Source: MED-G116 sp038107835
GTDB lineage: Bacteria; Pseudomonadota; Alphaproteobacteria; Puniceispirillales; Puniceispirillaceae
Assembly (NCBI GenBank): GCA_038107835.1
Contig: JAYNHH010000004.1
Coordinates: forward strand, 1 to 64,000
Length of the DNA stretch: 64,000 nt
Reading direction: 5' to 3'
Shown here: one piece after another, positions 43,912-51,837 of the stretch
How positions within the stretch are numbered: the first letter of the stretch is position 1
How the letters are laid out: each line of letters begins with the position of its first letter
The notes under the pieces: generated by a model
What the model saw: only the letters and a program-made list of their open reading frames with translations
What the model was told of the DNA's origin: nothing
Database searches by the model: none
Made by a program: the position numbers and the translations under genes

Positions 43912-44814
43912 TCATACAACACCACGCCGATTTTTCTCGCGCCACAGGATGAATACTGACGACAGCACGATGACGATGCTGCCGCCAACAATTTCGGTGG
44001 TCAGCCTCTCGCCAAAAACCATGATCCCGGCGATGATGCCGAATGGTACCGACAGATAGCGGAACGGCGCGAGCAGGCTTGCCGGTGCAAGCCGGTGGCT
44101 GAGCGCAATGAAAAACTGCTGAAAGCTCGACAGGACGCCAATCAGCAAAAGGATGGACAGGCTGGTTTGGTCCATTGGCAGCGTTTCGCCCTGCCAGACA
44201 AAGAGCAGCGCAAACAACACCGCGCCAGCACCATTGTACCAGATGGCGGTGCTGGCCGGATTGTCACTGCGGCCAAGTTTGCGCAGCATCACCAGCATCA
44301 AGGCGCCAAAAAAGGGCGCGCCAAACCCCAGCGCCACCCCCATTGGGGACCAGCCATCGGCACCCGGGCTGATCACCATGATCGCACCGCCAAAACCGAC
44401 AATCACCGCCGTCCAGCGACGCCAGCCAACACGCTCACCAAGAAGAAATGGCGCAAGGAAGGTGATAAACAATGTCAATGTCTGAAACAGCGTGGTGACC
44501 TTGGCCAGCGACATCAGGTCAAGCGCAGCATAGAAACAGGTCAGGCTGGTCAGGCCGGCGACGGTTCGCGCCGCCAGAATGCCATATTGCGAGACAGCAA
44601 ATGCGGCGCGCCCATGTTGGAAGATCGCAGCAAGGATCAGAAGCGGCAGACACAGCGCATAGCGAAACAGCAGAATGGTGATGATTGCAAAATCGGGAGC
44701 GATGAATTTCACCAGAACTGAAATCCCCACTGTCAGCAGGATTTCAGCGATCCCAATAGAGACACCAAGCGGAATGTTGAGATGGCGATCCGGCTGGTCT
44801 GCCGCGCCCACCAT
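43912..44814 (-). CDS. EamA/DMT-superfamily transporter
   Basis: A 300-residue membrane protein with about ten helices arranged as two EamA repeats (second repeat begins near MGVALGFGAPFFGALMLVMLRK). These carriers export or import metabolites, amino acids or sugars. It starts 33 bases after the enolase-superfamily gene on the same strand, so it probably carries the dehydratase substrate or product. The start codon has no clear ribosome-binding site. Confidence 0.85.
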   Translation of the reverse strand: MVGAADQPDRHLNIPLGVSIGIAEILLTVGISVLVKFIAPDFAIITILLFRYALCLPLLILAAIFQHGRAAFAVSQYGILAARTVAGLTSLTCFYAALDLMSLAKVTTLFQTLTLFITFLAPFLLGERVGWRRWTAVIVGFGGAIMVISPGADGWSPMGVALGFGAPFFGALMLVMLRKLGRSDNPASTAIWYNGAGAVLFALLFVWQGETLPMDQTSLSILLLIGVLSSFQQFFIALSHRLAPASLLAPFRYLSVPFGIIAGIMVFGERLTTEIVGGSIVIVLSSVFILWREKNRRGVV

Positions 44815-44847
44815 CAGACAGAACCGAAGCGATGAGCGCGCAGCACG

Positions 44848-46020
44848 CTAGCCCTCGATATCAAATTGATCGGCATATTTATCTGAAATGCTGACGCCAA
44901 GGCCCGGCAGCGTATCATCCAGATCGAGATAACCGTCAACCGCGTCCGGATCGCCGTCAAAAATATAATAGAACAGCTCATTGCCAACCTCGACATCGAA
45001 GACCGGGAAATACTCGCTGATCGGACAATTGAAATTGGCCATTGTCAGGTGATAGTTATGCATCTGACCCGCATGCGGGATCACCGGAATCTGATGCGCC
45101 TCGGCAACTGCGTTGATCTTCTGCGCGGCGGTAATGCCGCCAACACGGTTGGTGTCATATTGCAGAATGCTGACGGCCTTTTCCTGCAACAGCTGCGCGC
45201 AGCCAAGCAGCGAGAATTCGTGCTCGCCCCCGGAGATCGGGATCGGCCCCCGGTTGAGTTCGGCGTAGCCACGCAGATCATCGGCGATCACCGGTTCCTC
45301 GAGCCAGCGTGGTTCAAATTTCTCCAGCTTGGGGAGCATACGGCGGGTGTAATCGAGATTCCAGCCCATATAGGCCTCAAGCATGATGTCGGTGTCATAG
45401 CCGATCACCTCACGCACTGCCTCGACGCGCTTCAGATTTTCCCGCATCCCGGCCATGCCGTCTTTTGGCCCATAACCGAAGCGTGTCTTGAAGCCGGTAT
45501 AGCCGTGTTTCAGCGCCTCTTCGGCCTCTGCCTGCATCGCCTCGATCGGCCCGGCATAGAGTTTCGAGTAATAGACCGGGATTTTTTCCTTGGTGCGCCC
45601 GCCAAGCAGTTTGAAAACCGGCTTGTTGGCCAGCTTTCCCATAAGGTCCCAGATGGCGATATCAATCGCCGAAATGGCAACCATACCAATGCCCTTGCGC
45701 CCCCAGGCATGGGTGCGCCGGTACATTTTTTCCCACAGATAGGCGTAATCAAACGGATCCTCGCCGATCACCAGCGGCGCATAATATTCATCAATGGCTT
45801 TTTTTGTCAGTGACGGCGCAAGCGCTGCATTGCCGATGCCAACAGTACCACAATCGGTGGTAATCTCGCAGGTGAGCCATTGGTGAAAGCGAAAGGAACT
45901 CATCGCATCGCCCCGGTCCCACAACGCATCCGACGCATTGGTACAGAAATTTCCCTGCGGCGGAACGGTTGGCCCTTTCCAGTTCCAGACACGCGCCCTG
46001 ACCGACATTATCTTAGCCAT
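44848..46020 (-). CDS. enolase-superfamily acid-sugar dehydratase (L-rhamnonate dehydratase-like)
   Basis: This 390-residue mandelate racemase/muconate lactonising enzyme-type protein has the metal ligands Glu215 (IMLEAYMGWN), Glu241 or 242 (WLEEPV) and Glu266 (SGGEHEF). The general base His316 (VIPHAGQMHN) pairs with Asp289 (QYDTNRVGG). The KTRFGYGPKDGMAGM region and the HAGQMHNYH block resemble the L-rhamnonate dehydratase group, which converts aldonates to 2-keto-3-deoxy acids. The nearby keto-deoxy-acid lyase and KGSADH would finish such a route from an L-pentonate. The substrate is not certain. Confidence 0.85.
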   Translation of the reverse strand: MAKIMSVRARVWNWKGPTVPPQGNFCTNASDALWDRGDAMSSFRFHQWLTCEITTDCGTVGIGNAALAPSLTKKAIDEYYAPLVIGEDPFDYAYLWEKMYRRTHAWGRKGIGMVAISAIDIAIWDLMGKLANKPVFKLLGGRTKEKIPVYYSKLYAGPIEAMQAEAEEALKHGYTGFKTRFGYGPKDGMAGMRENLKRVEAVREVIGYDTDIMLEAYMGWNLDYTRRMLPKLEKFEPRWLEEPVIADDLRGYAELNRGPIPISGGEHEFSLLGCAQLLQEKAVSILQYDTNRVGGITAAQKINAVAEAHQIPVIPHAGQMHNYHLTMANFNCPISEYFPVFDVEVGNELFYYIFDGDPDAVDGYLDLDDTLPGLGVSISDKYADQFDIEG

Positions 46021-46062
46021 ATCCCTGTCACTCCCCCACAGTCACATCTGTAGTCTTAAATT

Positions 46063-46072
46063 TGGTATACCG
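46063..46072. promoter_or_regulatory. GntR-type operator upstream of the enolase-superfamily gene
   Basis: TGGTATACCG, one mismatch from the palindrome, in TTAAATTTGGTATACCGTTTT. It lies 43 bases before the start codon, a position suited to repression. Confidence 0.6.
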
Positions 46073-46155
46073 TTTTCAAAGACAGCAAATCAAGATTAAA
46101 TCTTGATAGGCATTTTGTGGTCGCTGTGATATGCACCACCCACATTGCAGGCGCA

Positions 46156-46240
46156 GCGGGCGTGATGGAATGGTAGACATAACGGACTTAAAATCCGTGG
46201 GCCCTAGGCCGTGGGGGTTCAAGTCCCCCCGCCCGCACCA
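46156..46240 (+). tRNA. tRNA-Leu (anticodon TAA)
   Basis: An 85-nt class II tRNA with encoded CCA. The acceptor GCGGGCG pairs with CGCCCGC, the anticodon stem ACGGA/TCCGT encloses loop CTTAAAA (TAA), a long variable arm GGGCCCTAGGCCG follows, and the T-arm has GGTTCAAGTCC. It lies alone between the enolase-superfamily gene and the dioxygenase gene. Confidence 0.96.
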
Positions 46241-46367
46241 TCAAACAGCCCCGTGATGGTGACCCGTCAGCTGAAGATGTCAGACCGTGACAGGCACGCC
46301 CTCACTTGGTCAAAATGACAGGCAATGATACCGTTCCAAGACCAAAACCCAAGAGGAGACGCCGCAT

Positions 46368-47348
46368 ATGGGACTGATTGCCACGCAGCCAATCACCGGA
46401 CCAACCGCATGGCGCGCTGCTGATTTTGCCGACGACCAAACATGGATATTCGAGCTGTCAACGACCCATATCTCTGAGATCAGACAGGCTCTTGCCACCG
46501 TGAAGGCAGCTGGGCTGGCATTTCCTGATTTTGGCAAAGGGGATTTTGCCCTGCCGACCCTTGGGCCGGCTCTGGCGGGAATTATGGCCGATCTTGAGAC
46601 CGGACCGGGTTTCAAGCTGCTGCGCGGCATTCCGGTCGAGGCGACAGCCGATACCGACAATGACATCATCTGCTGGGGACTGGGCCTCCACATGGGAAAG
46701 GCCGTTCGCCAGAACCCACAGGGTGATCTGATTGGCCGGGTGATGAATGTTGGCGATCTGACTGACAGGCAGACCCGCGTCTATGAGACAAACGCCTACC
46801 TGCCCTATCACACCGACCCAACCGATGTTGTCAGGCTGCTCTGTATCCGCCGGGCAAAATCGGGCGGCATCAGCAGCCTTGTCAGTTCGGCCTCGCTATA
46901 TAACGAGCTTCTGGCCACGCATCCTGAATATCTGTCATGTCTCTACCGTCCAATGTTCTATCCGCATCTCGGCGGTGACAGGGCCGGTCTGTCACCGGTG
47001 TTCAGCTACCACAAGGGGCAGCTGACCTGTCGCTATTTGCGGCAATATCTGGAGCTTGGCCATGACATGATGGGCACACCGCTCTCACCCATCGAATTGG
47101 AGGCCTTTGACCGGATTGATGCAATCCTGCATGACGCCAGCATGCGCATCGACATGATGATGAAGCCGGGTGACCTGCAATTGGTCAATAATTATGCAGT
47201 GATGCATTCACGCACCAGCTTTGAAGATTTTCGCGAAATCGAGCGTAGGCGTAAGAAGCTGCGGCTGTGGCTACGCTGTGAAAACGCACGGGAACTCGGC
47301 TATGATTTTCCGGGAAGAGAGGGATTTCCAGCGCCCAAAACAACCTGA
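46368..47348 (+). CDS. TauD/TfdA-family 2-oxoglutarate-dependent dioxygenase
   Basis: This 326-residue non-haem Fe(II) dioxygenase has the facial triad H148-x-D150 (YHTDPTD) and distal His280 (NNYAVMHSRTSFED), with the 2-oxoglutarate Arg probably in the RRRKKLRLWL run (about 293-302). Family members hydroxylate or decompose sulfonates, aryloxyalkanoates, betaines and similar substrates. It is followed 100 bases later by a TRAP transporter, which may import the substrate. Confidence 0.87.
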   Translation: MGLIATQPITGPTAWRAADFADDQTWIFELSTTHISEIRQALATVKAAGLAFPDFGKGDFALPTLGPALAGIMADLETGPGFKLLRGIPVEATADTDNDIICWGLGLHMGKAVRQNPQGDLIGRVMNVGDLTDRQTRVYETNAYLPYHTDPTDVVRLLCIRRAKSGGISSLVSSASLYNELLATHPEYLSCLYRPMFYPHLGGDRAGLSPVFSYHKGQLTCRYLRQYLELGHDMMGTPLSPIELEAFDRIDAILHDASMRIDMMMKPGDLQLVNNYAVMHSRTSFEDFREIERRRKKLRLWLRCENARELGYDFPGREGFPAPKTT

Positions 47349-47374
47349 CGACACATCACTTTAGGTGTTGTCAG
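47345..47374. repeat. inverted repeat at the dioxygenase stop codon
   Basis: CTGACGACAC / GTGTTGTCAG arms (10 bp, one G-T pair) with a 10-nt loop, overlapping the TGA stop. It has no T tract. It might be a weak terminator or an operator for the TRAP genes that follow. Confidence 0.35.
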
Positions 47375-47448
47375 CCTGAAACGCCTGTGTAGGGTATTAT
47401 ATAAGCAAAAGGACAAAACCGAACTGTCCACACTGTAGGGAGGAAGTA

Positions 47449-48468
47449 ATGCAAAAATCAGCATTCATGAAAACTTTATTGATCGGCACTGGTGCCCTCG
47501 CCATGTCTGTTGGCGCGGCTGTCTCGTCTGCTACGGCAGATACGGTATTGACTGTTTCATCTTGGGCAAGCCCGAAACATGCGATGAACGCATCTGTTTT
47601 TCCATGGATGAATGAACAGTTGACCGCCTGTTCCGGTGGTAGCCTGAGCCTGAAGGTCGAATATGGTCTGGCCCCACCACCAGCGCAATATGATACCGTC
47701 CGCGATGGTGTTGCCGATCTCACATGGATGGTCCACGGCTATACGCCTGGCAAATTTGAGACGACAAAAATAGCCGAACTGCCGGGTCTTTTTGGAAAAT
47801 CAGCGGCCGTATCAGCTGCGTTCCAGGCCACCTGGGAAAAGCATCTTTCCGCTGCCAATGAGGCTAAAGGTGTCGAGATCCTGACTAATTTCGTCCACGG
47901 GCCGGGAATGATCCATACCGTCAAGCCGATTTCGGGTTTCAGGGATTTGAATGGCATGAAGCTGCGTGTTGGCGGTGGTGTAGCCAATGCCATTGGCCGG
48001 GCGCTGGGAGTTGCAGGTGTCAATGTACCAGCACCAAAGGTCTATGAAACCATTTCATCAGGCGTTGCCGATGGCGTGTTTTTCCCAATGGAAACAATGT
48101 ACGCGTTCAAGGTTGCGGAAATTGCCAAACATACCTACCGCAACACTGACGGCATCTACACCACTTCATTCGCCATTCCGATGAACAAGGACACCTATGA
48201 CAGCCTGTCTGACGAGCACCGCAAATGTATCGATGATATGCGTGGCGTGAAAATGGCTGCAAAGGTTGGCTCATTCTGGGATGCAGCCGATGATCTGGGG
48301 ATGGAAAAAGGCCTCGAGGCAGGTCTTGTCATCACCGATGCGAGCGACGCGGACAAAGCCTATTTCAAGGAGTTGACAGCCGGCATCGAAGCCGATGTTC
48401 TTGCCGAAATCGACAAGCGCGGCGTTGACGGCAAAGCGGCTCTGGCCTTCTTCAAATCGCAGCTCTAA
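47449..48468 (+). CDS. dctP: TRAP transporter substrate-binding protein DctP
   Basis: A 339-residue protein with a Sec signal peptide (basic start, hydrophobic core, ATADT cleavage near residue 26) and the DctP fold. The conserved substrate-carboxylate Arg is in MKLRVGGG, the usual DctP site. It binds an organic acid in the periplasm for the DctQM permease. GGGAGG precedes the ATG. Substrate is not predictable from the sequence. Confidence 0.92.
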   Translation: MQKSAFMKTLLIGTGALAMSVGAAVSSATADTVLTVSSWASPKHAMNASVFPWMNEQLTACSGGSLSLKVEYGLAPPPAQYDTVRDGVADLTWMVHGYTPGKFETTKIAELPGLFGKSAAVSAAFQATWEKHLSAANEAKGVEILTNFVHGPGMIHTVKPISGFRDLNGMKLRVGGGVANAIGRALGVAGVNVPAPKVYETISSGVADGVFFPMETMYAFKVAEIAKHTYRNTDGIYTTSFAIPMNKDTYDSLSDEHRKCIDDMRGVKMAAKVGSFWDAADDLGMEKGLEAGLVITDASDADKAYFKELTAGIEADVLAEIDKRGVDGKAALAFFKSQL

Positions 48469-48488
48469 CGAGTTGAGGTGACTCCCTG

Positions 48489-49013
48489 ATGACTGGGGTG
48501 ACAAAAATCATGGAACGGTTGGCAGAATCTGCCAGCCGTTTCCTTTCAGGCCTTGCGGCCCTTATTCTATTTGTTCTGGTTGTCCTGACCTGCGTCGATG
48601 TAATCGGGCGGTATTTTTTTTCAATGCCCGTTGTCGGCGCTGTTGAACTCGTCAGGATCTGCATGGCTGGCATCATTTTCTTTTCACTGCCTGCCATGTT
48701 CTTTCGCAATGACCATGTCTGTGTTGATCTGATCACCATGCTGATGCGTGGCCGGCTTGGCTGGATCATCAGCATTGTAATGCTGATTGTCTCAATCTAT
48801 GTCGCCTGGCGGGTGGGCGACCGCGTGTTCGACTATGCGGTGCGGGCCCATGAAGATGGCGACAAGACCGAATATCTGGGCATTCCCCGGGTGATCACCG
48901 TGTCCTTCATAACGCTCTCGCTCTATGCGGCGGCGGTGATGGGCTTTATCCGCCTGTGGATTATTCTGTTCAATCCTGACCAAGCGAACCCTGCCGAGGG
49001 TGAGGACATCTAG
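48489..49013 (+). CDS. dctQ: TRAP transporter small permease DctQ
   Basis: A 174-residue protein with four hydrophobic helices and the DctQ motif CVDVIGRYFFSMPVVGAVEL (family DVxxRYxFxxPxxxxxEL). It joins DctP and DctM. It lies 20 bases downstream of dctP and abuts dctM. Confidence 0.92.
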   Translation: MTGVTKIMERLAESASRFLSGLAALILFVLVVLTCVDVIGRYFFSMPVVGAVELVRICMAGIIFFSLPAMFFRNDHVCVDLITMLMRGRLGWIISIVMLIVSIYVAWRVGDRVFDYAVRAHEDGDKTEYLGIPRVITVSFITLSLYAAAVMGFIRLWIILFNPDQANPAEGEDI

Positions 49014-50303
49014 ATGGGCGTTGCATTACTTGGGTTTGCTGCTGTTTTGATTCTGGCCTTCATGCGGATGCCGCTTGGCATCGCGCTGGGCCTTGTTGGC
49101 GTGATCGGTTTTGGTGAGTTGTCAAATTACCGGGCCGCCATTTCCAGCGCTGCTCGACTGGTCATTGACTCAGGTCAATCCTACGGCCTGTCGGTCGTGC
49201 CGCTGTTCATCCTGATGGGACTGATGGTTGAACGTGGCGGGATGGCCAAGGAGCTGTATCGCGCCGCCTATGTCTTCTTGGGGCACCGCAAGGGTGGGCT
49301 TGCAATGTCGACGATTGTCGCCTGCGGCATGTTCTCGGCGATCTGCGGCTCATCTCTCGCGACAGCAGCAACCATGTCCAAGGTCTCAATGCCGGAAATG
49401 CGACGTTACAAATACAATGACTCACTGGCCACCGCCTCAATCGCAGCTGGTGGAACGCTTGGCATTCTGATTCCACCAAGCGTAATTCTGGTGATTTACG
49501 GCCTGATGACCGAAACCTCAGTCGGCAAGCTGTTCATTGCCGGCGTTCTGCCCGGTCTGGTTGGCGTGCTGTTCTATCTGTTGGCCGTGGTTGTCGTTGT
49601 CACCCGCAACCCCGCAGCAGGCCCGGCCGGCGAGCGCAGCAACTGGGGCGAACGCCTTCTGGCACTGCGCGATGTCTGGACTACGCTGGGATTGTTCATC
49701 TTTGTCATTGGCGGCATCTATGTCGGTGCCTTCACACCGACGGAAGCCGCGGGAATGGGCGCTGCCGGCGCCATGCTGATCGCCTGGCGGCGTGGCGCGC
49801 TGAGCGTTGCATCAGCGATGGAGGTGCTGCGTGAAACGGCAGTGACCTCGGCGAAGCTGTTTGTGCTGCTGTTTGGTGCCCTGATCTTTTCAAATTTTGT
49901 CAACCGCGCCGGCCTTCCAGCTGCGCTGATCGACATTGTCACCGCCTTTGACCTGTCCCCGATCGGAGTGATTTTCATCATTCTGCTGATCTATGTGCTG
50001 CTTGGCTGTGTTTTTGAGTCAATGTCGATGATCCTGCTGACCGTACCCATTTTCGCGCCGCTGGTGGAGGGGCTTGGCTTTGATCTGATCTGGTTTGGCA
50101 TTCTGGTTGTGGTTGTCACCGAAATAAGCCTGATTACCCCGCCCATCGGGCTGAATGTCTTTGTGCTGAAAGGCGTTTTGAAGGATGTCTCGGTAAAGAC
50201 GATCTTTAAAGGCGTAACCCCTTTCTGGGTGGCCGATATCTTCCGGCTGACGCTGTTGGCACTGGTGCCGACGATTGCGCTGTTCCTGCCATCAATGATG
50301 TAG
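49014..50303 (+). CDS. dctM: TRAP transporter large permease DctM
   Basis: A 429-residue protein with about twelve helices and the DctM blocks FxRMPLGIALG, VPLFILMGLM, GTLGILIPPSVILVIYGLMTE and TEISLITPPIGLNVFV. It forms the sodium-coupled channel for the TRAP system. It starts on the base after the dctQ stop, so the two are translationally coupled. It converges with the AMP-ligase gene. Confidence 0.94.
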   Translation: MGVALLGFAAVLILAFMRMPLGIALGLVGVIGFGELSNYRAAISSAARLVIDSGQSYGLSVVPLFILMGLMVERGGMAKELYRAAYVFLGHRKGGLAMSTIVACGMFSAICGSSLATAATMSKVSMPEMRRYKYNDSLATASIAAGGTLGILIPPSVILVIYGLMTETSVGKLFIAGVLPGLVGVLFYLLAVVVVVTRNPAAGPAGERSNWGERLLALRDVWTTLGLFIFVIGGIYVGAFTPTEAAGMGAAGAMLIAWRRGALSVASAMEVLRETAVTSAKLFVLLFGALIFSNFVNRAGLPAALIDIVTAFDLSPIGVIFIILLIYVLLGCVFESMSMILLTVPIFAPLVEGLGFDLIWFGILVVVVTEISLITPPIGLNVFVLKGVLKDVSVKTIFKGVTPFWVADIFRLTLLALVPTIALFLPSMM

Positions 50304-50307
50304 GCAC

Positions 50308-51837
50308 TCAGGCAATTAGGCGCGCCGCCTCTCCGGCCAGTATCTTACCAAGCGCGCTGCGCGGCAACTTTTCGACAAAGACCACCGCCTTTGGCTGTTT
50401 GAACCGGGCAACAACTCCCTCAAAAACCCGCAGGATATCGCTCTCAGTCACATCTGCCGCGCGGCGCACCGCGACAACAACCGGCACTTGACCCCAGCAC
50501 TCATCATCGCGCCCAACAACGCAGAATTCGACAAGCCCTGCATGGCCGGTCAGGAAGCGCTCCAACTCTGCCGGATAGATATTCTCACCACCGGATATGA
50601 TCACATGTTTCAACCGGTCGGCAAACCAGTAGAGACCAGCGGCATCACGCCGCGCCATGTCGCCTGTGTGGAACCAGCCATCCGTGAGGTTCGCCCGTGT
50701 CGCCACCTCATCCTGCCAATATCCGGTCAGGACATTGTCGCCCCTCACCCAGATTTCGCCAACCGTGCCATCAGCAACATCGCATCCATCCGGACCGACA
50801 AGCCGGATCGCATTGTCACACCCCGCCCGGCCAATGGAACCAATGGTCTCAAAGGCAATGTCAGCTGTCTGGTAAATGGCGGATGGCGCGGTTTCAGTCG
50901 CGCCATAGATCTGCACCACCGGAATCTGCCGATCATGCACCGCCCTGATCAGCGCCACAGGTACGTCGGTCGAGCCAATGGAAAACAGCCGCATGCTGGA
51001 AAGATCAGTTTTGGCCCAGTTTTCATGCGTGACCATGGCACCTAGAATTGTCGGCACAGAATTCATCAGCGTGACACTCGCCTGTGCAATCGCATCAAGG
51101 GCTGCAGCCGGATCAAAACTGCGATGCAGGATCACTGTTGCACCAGAGATCAGAGCCGGGACTGGATGGATGTTCAAACCACCAACATGAAATAGGGGCA
51201 GCACATTCAGCACAACATCCGAAGATTGCAGACTGTAGGCATGCTGGCTCATTCTGGCATTGCTGCGCATCGCACGCTGTGGCAACACCGCCCCCTTTGG
51301 CCGTCCTGTCGTACCGGAGGTGTAAACGATCAACAGCGGTGCCTCGGATGTATCCGTTGTGTCATCGGCCATCATGGGTGCGATGCCACCGTCTGCACGG
51401 GCGCTGTCAAGACCGTCGATTGGCTGTCTGATCATTGTCGTGTCCGGCCCGGTCAGCGCGTCGATGCCAGCGGCAAATTCGGCCCCATAGACCAGCATTT
51501 TTGGCGTACAGTCACGAAGCTGATAGGCAAGCTCGGCGGCCGACAACCGCCAATTCAATGGCACCATGATGACGCCGGCACGCGCCGCTGCCAGCAACAG
51601 AACAAAATACTCTGGATGGTTCATGCTGTAGCAGGCGAAGCGATCACCCTTTGCAAGATGAGCAGCCATCCAGTGCGCCGTCACATCAACCAACCTGGCA
51701 AGTGCCGCATAGCTCAGGCTATCACCCTCAAAGATCAGCGCCGGCTTGTCAGGCGTCAACTGCGCGTTGCGGAGGACGGCATGATCCAACCGCCAGGCCA
51801 CAGCATCCAGCCCTGCGTCAGTCACTTGCCGCGTCAT
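50308..51837 (-). CDS. acyl-CoA ligase (AMP-forming, class I adenylating)
   Basis: This 509-residue ANL ligase has VYTSGTTGRPKGAVL, the QIYGATETAP block, DGWFHTGDMARRD and HVIISGGENIYPAE. The C-terminal Lys is in LPRSALGKILA. It would activate a carboxylic acid to its CoA thioester; the specific acid is unknown. Its ATG shares one base with the stop of the acyl-CoA dehydrogenase-like gene (TGATG), so the two are coupled. It is the last gene of the long minus-strand catabolic run. Confidence 0.88.
   Translation of the reverse strand: MTRQVTDAGLDAVAWRLDHAVLRNAQLTPDKPALIFEGDSLSYAALARLVDVTAHWMAAHLAKGDRFACYSMNHPEYFVLLLAAARAGVIMVPLNWRLSAAELAYQLRDCTPKMLVYGAEFAAGIDALTGPDTTMIRQPIDGLDSARADGGIAPMMADDTTDTSEAPLLIVYTSGTTGRPKGAVLPQRAMRSNARMSQHAYSLQSSDVVLNVLPLFHVGGLNIHPVPALISGATVILHRSFDPAAALDAIAQASVTLMNSVPTILGAMVTHENWAKTDLSSMRLFSIGSTDVPVALIRAVHDRQIPVVQIYGATETAPSAIYQTADIAFETIGSIGRAGCDNAIRLVGPDGCDVADGTVGEIWVRGDNVLTGYWQDEVATRANLTDGWFHTGDMARRDAAGLYWFADRLKHVIISGGENIYPAELERFLTGHAGLVEFCVVGRDDECWGQVPVVVAVRRAADVTESDILRVFEGVVARFKQPKAVVFVEKLPRSALGKILAGEAARLIA

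Noticed and set aside
46156..46240. tRNA-Leu as an integration (att) site for a genomic island
   Set aside because: No integrase gene and no duplicated tRNA 3' end noticed nearby.
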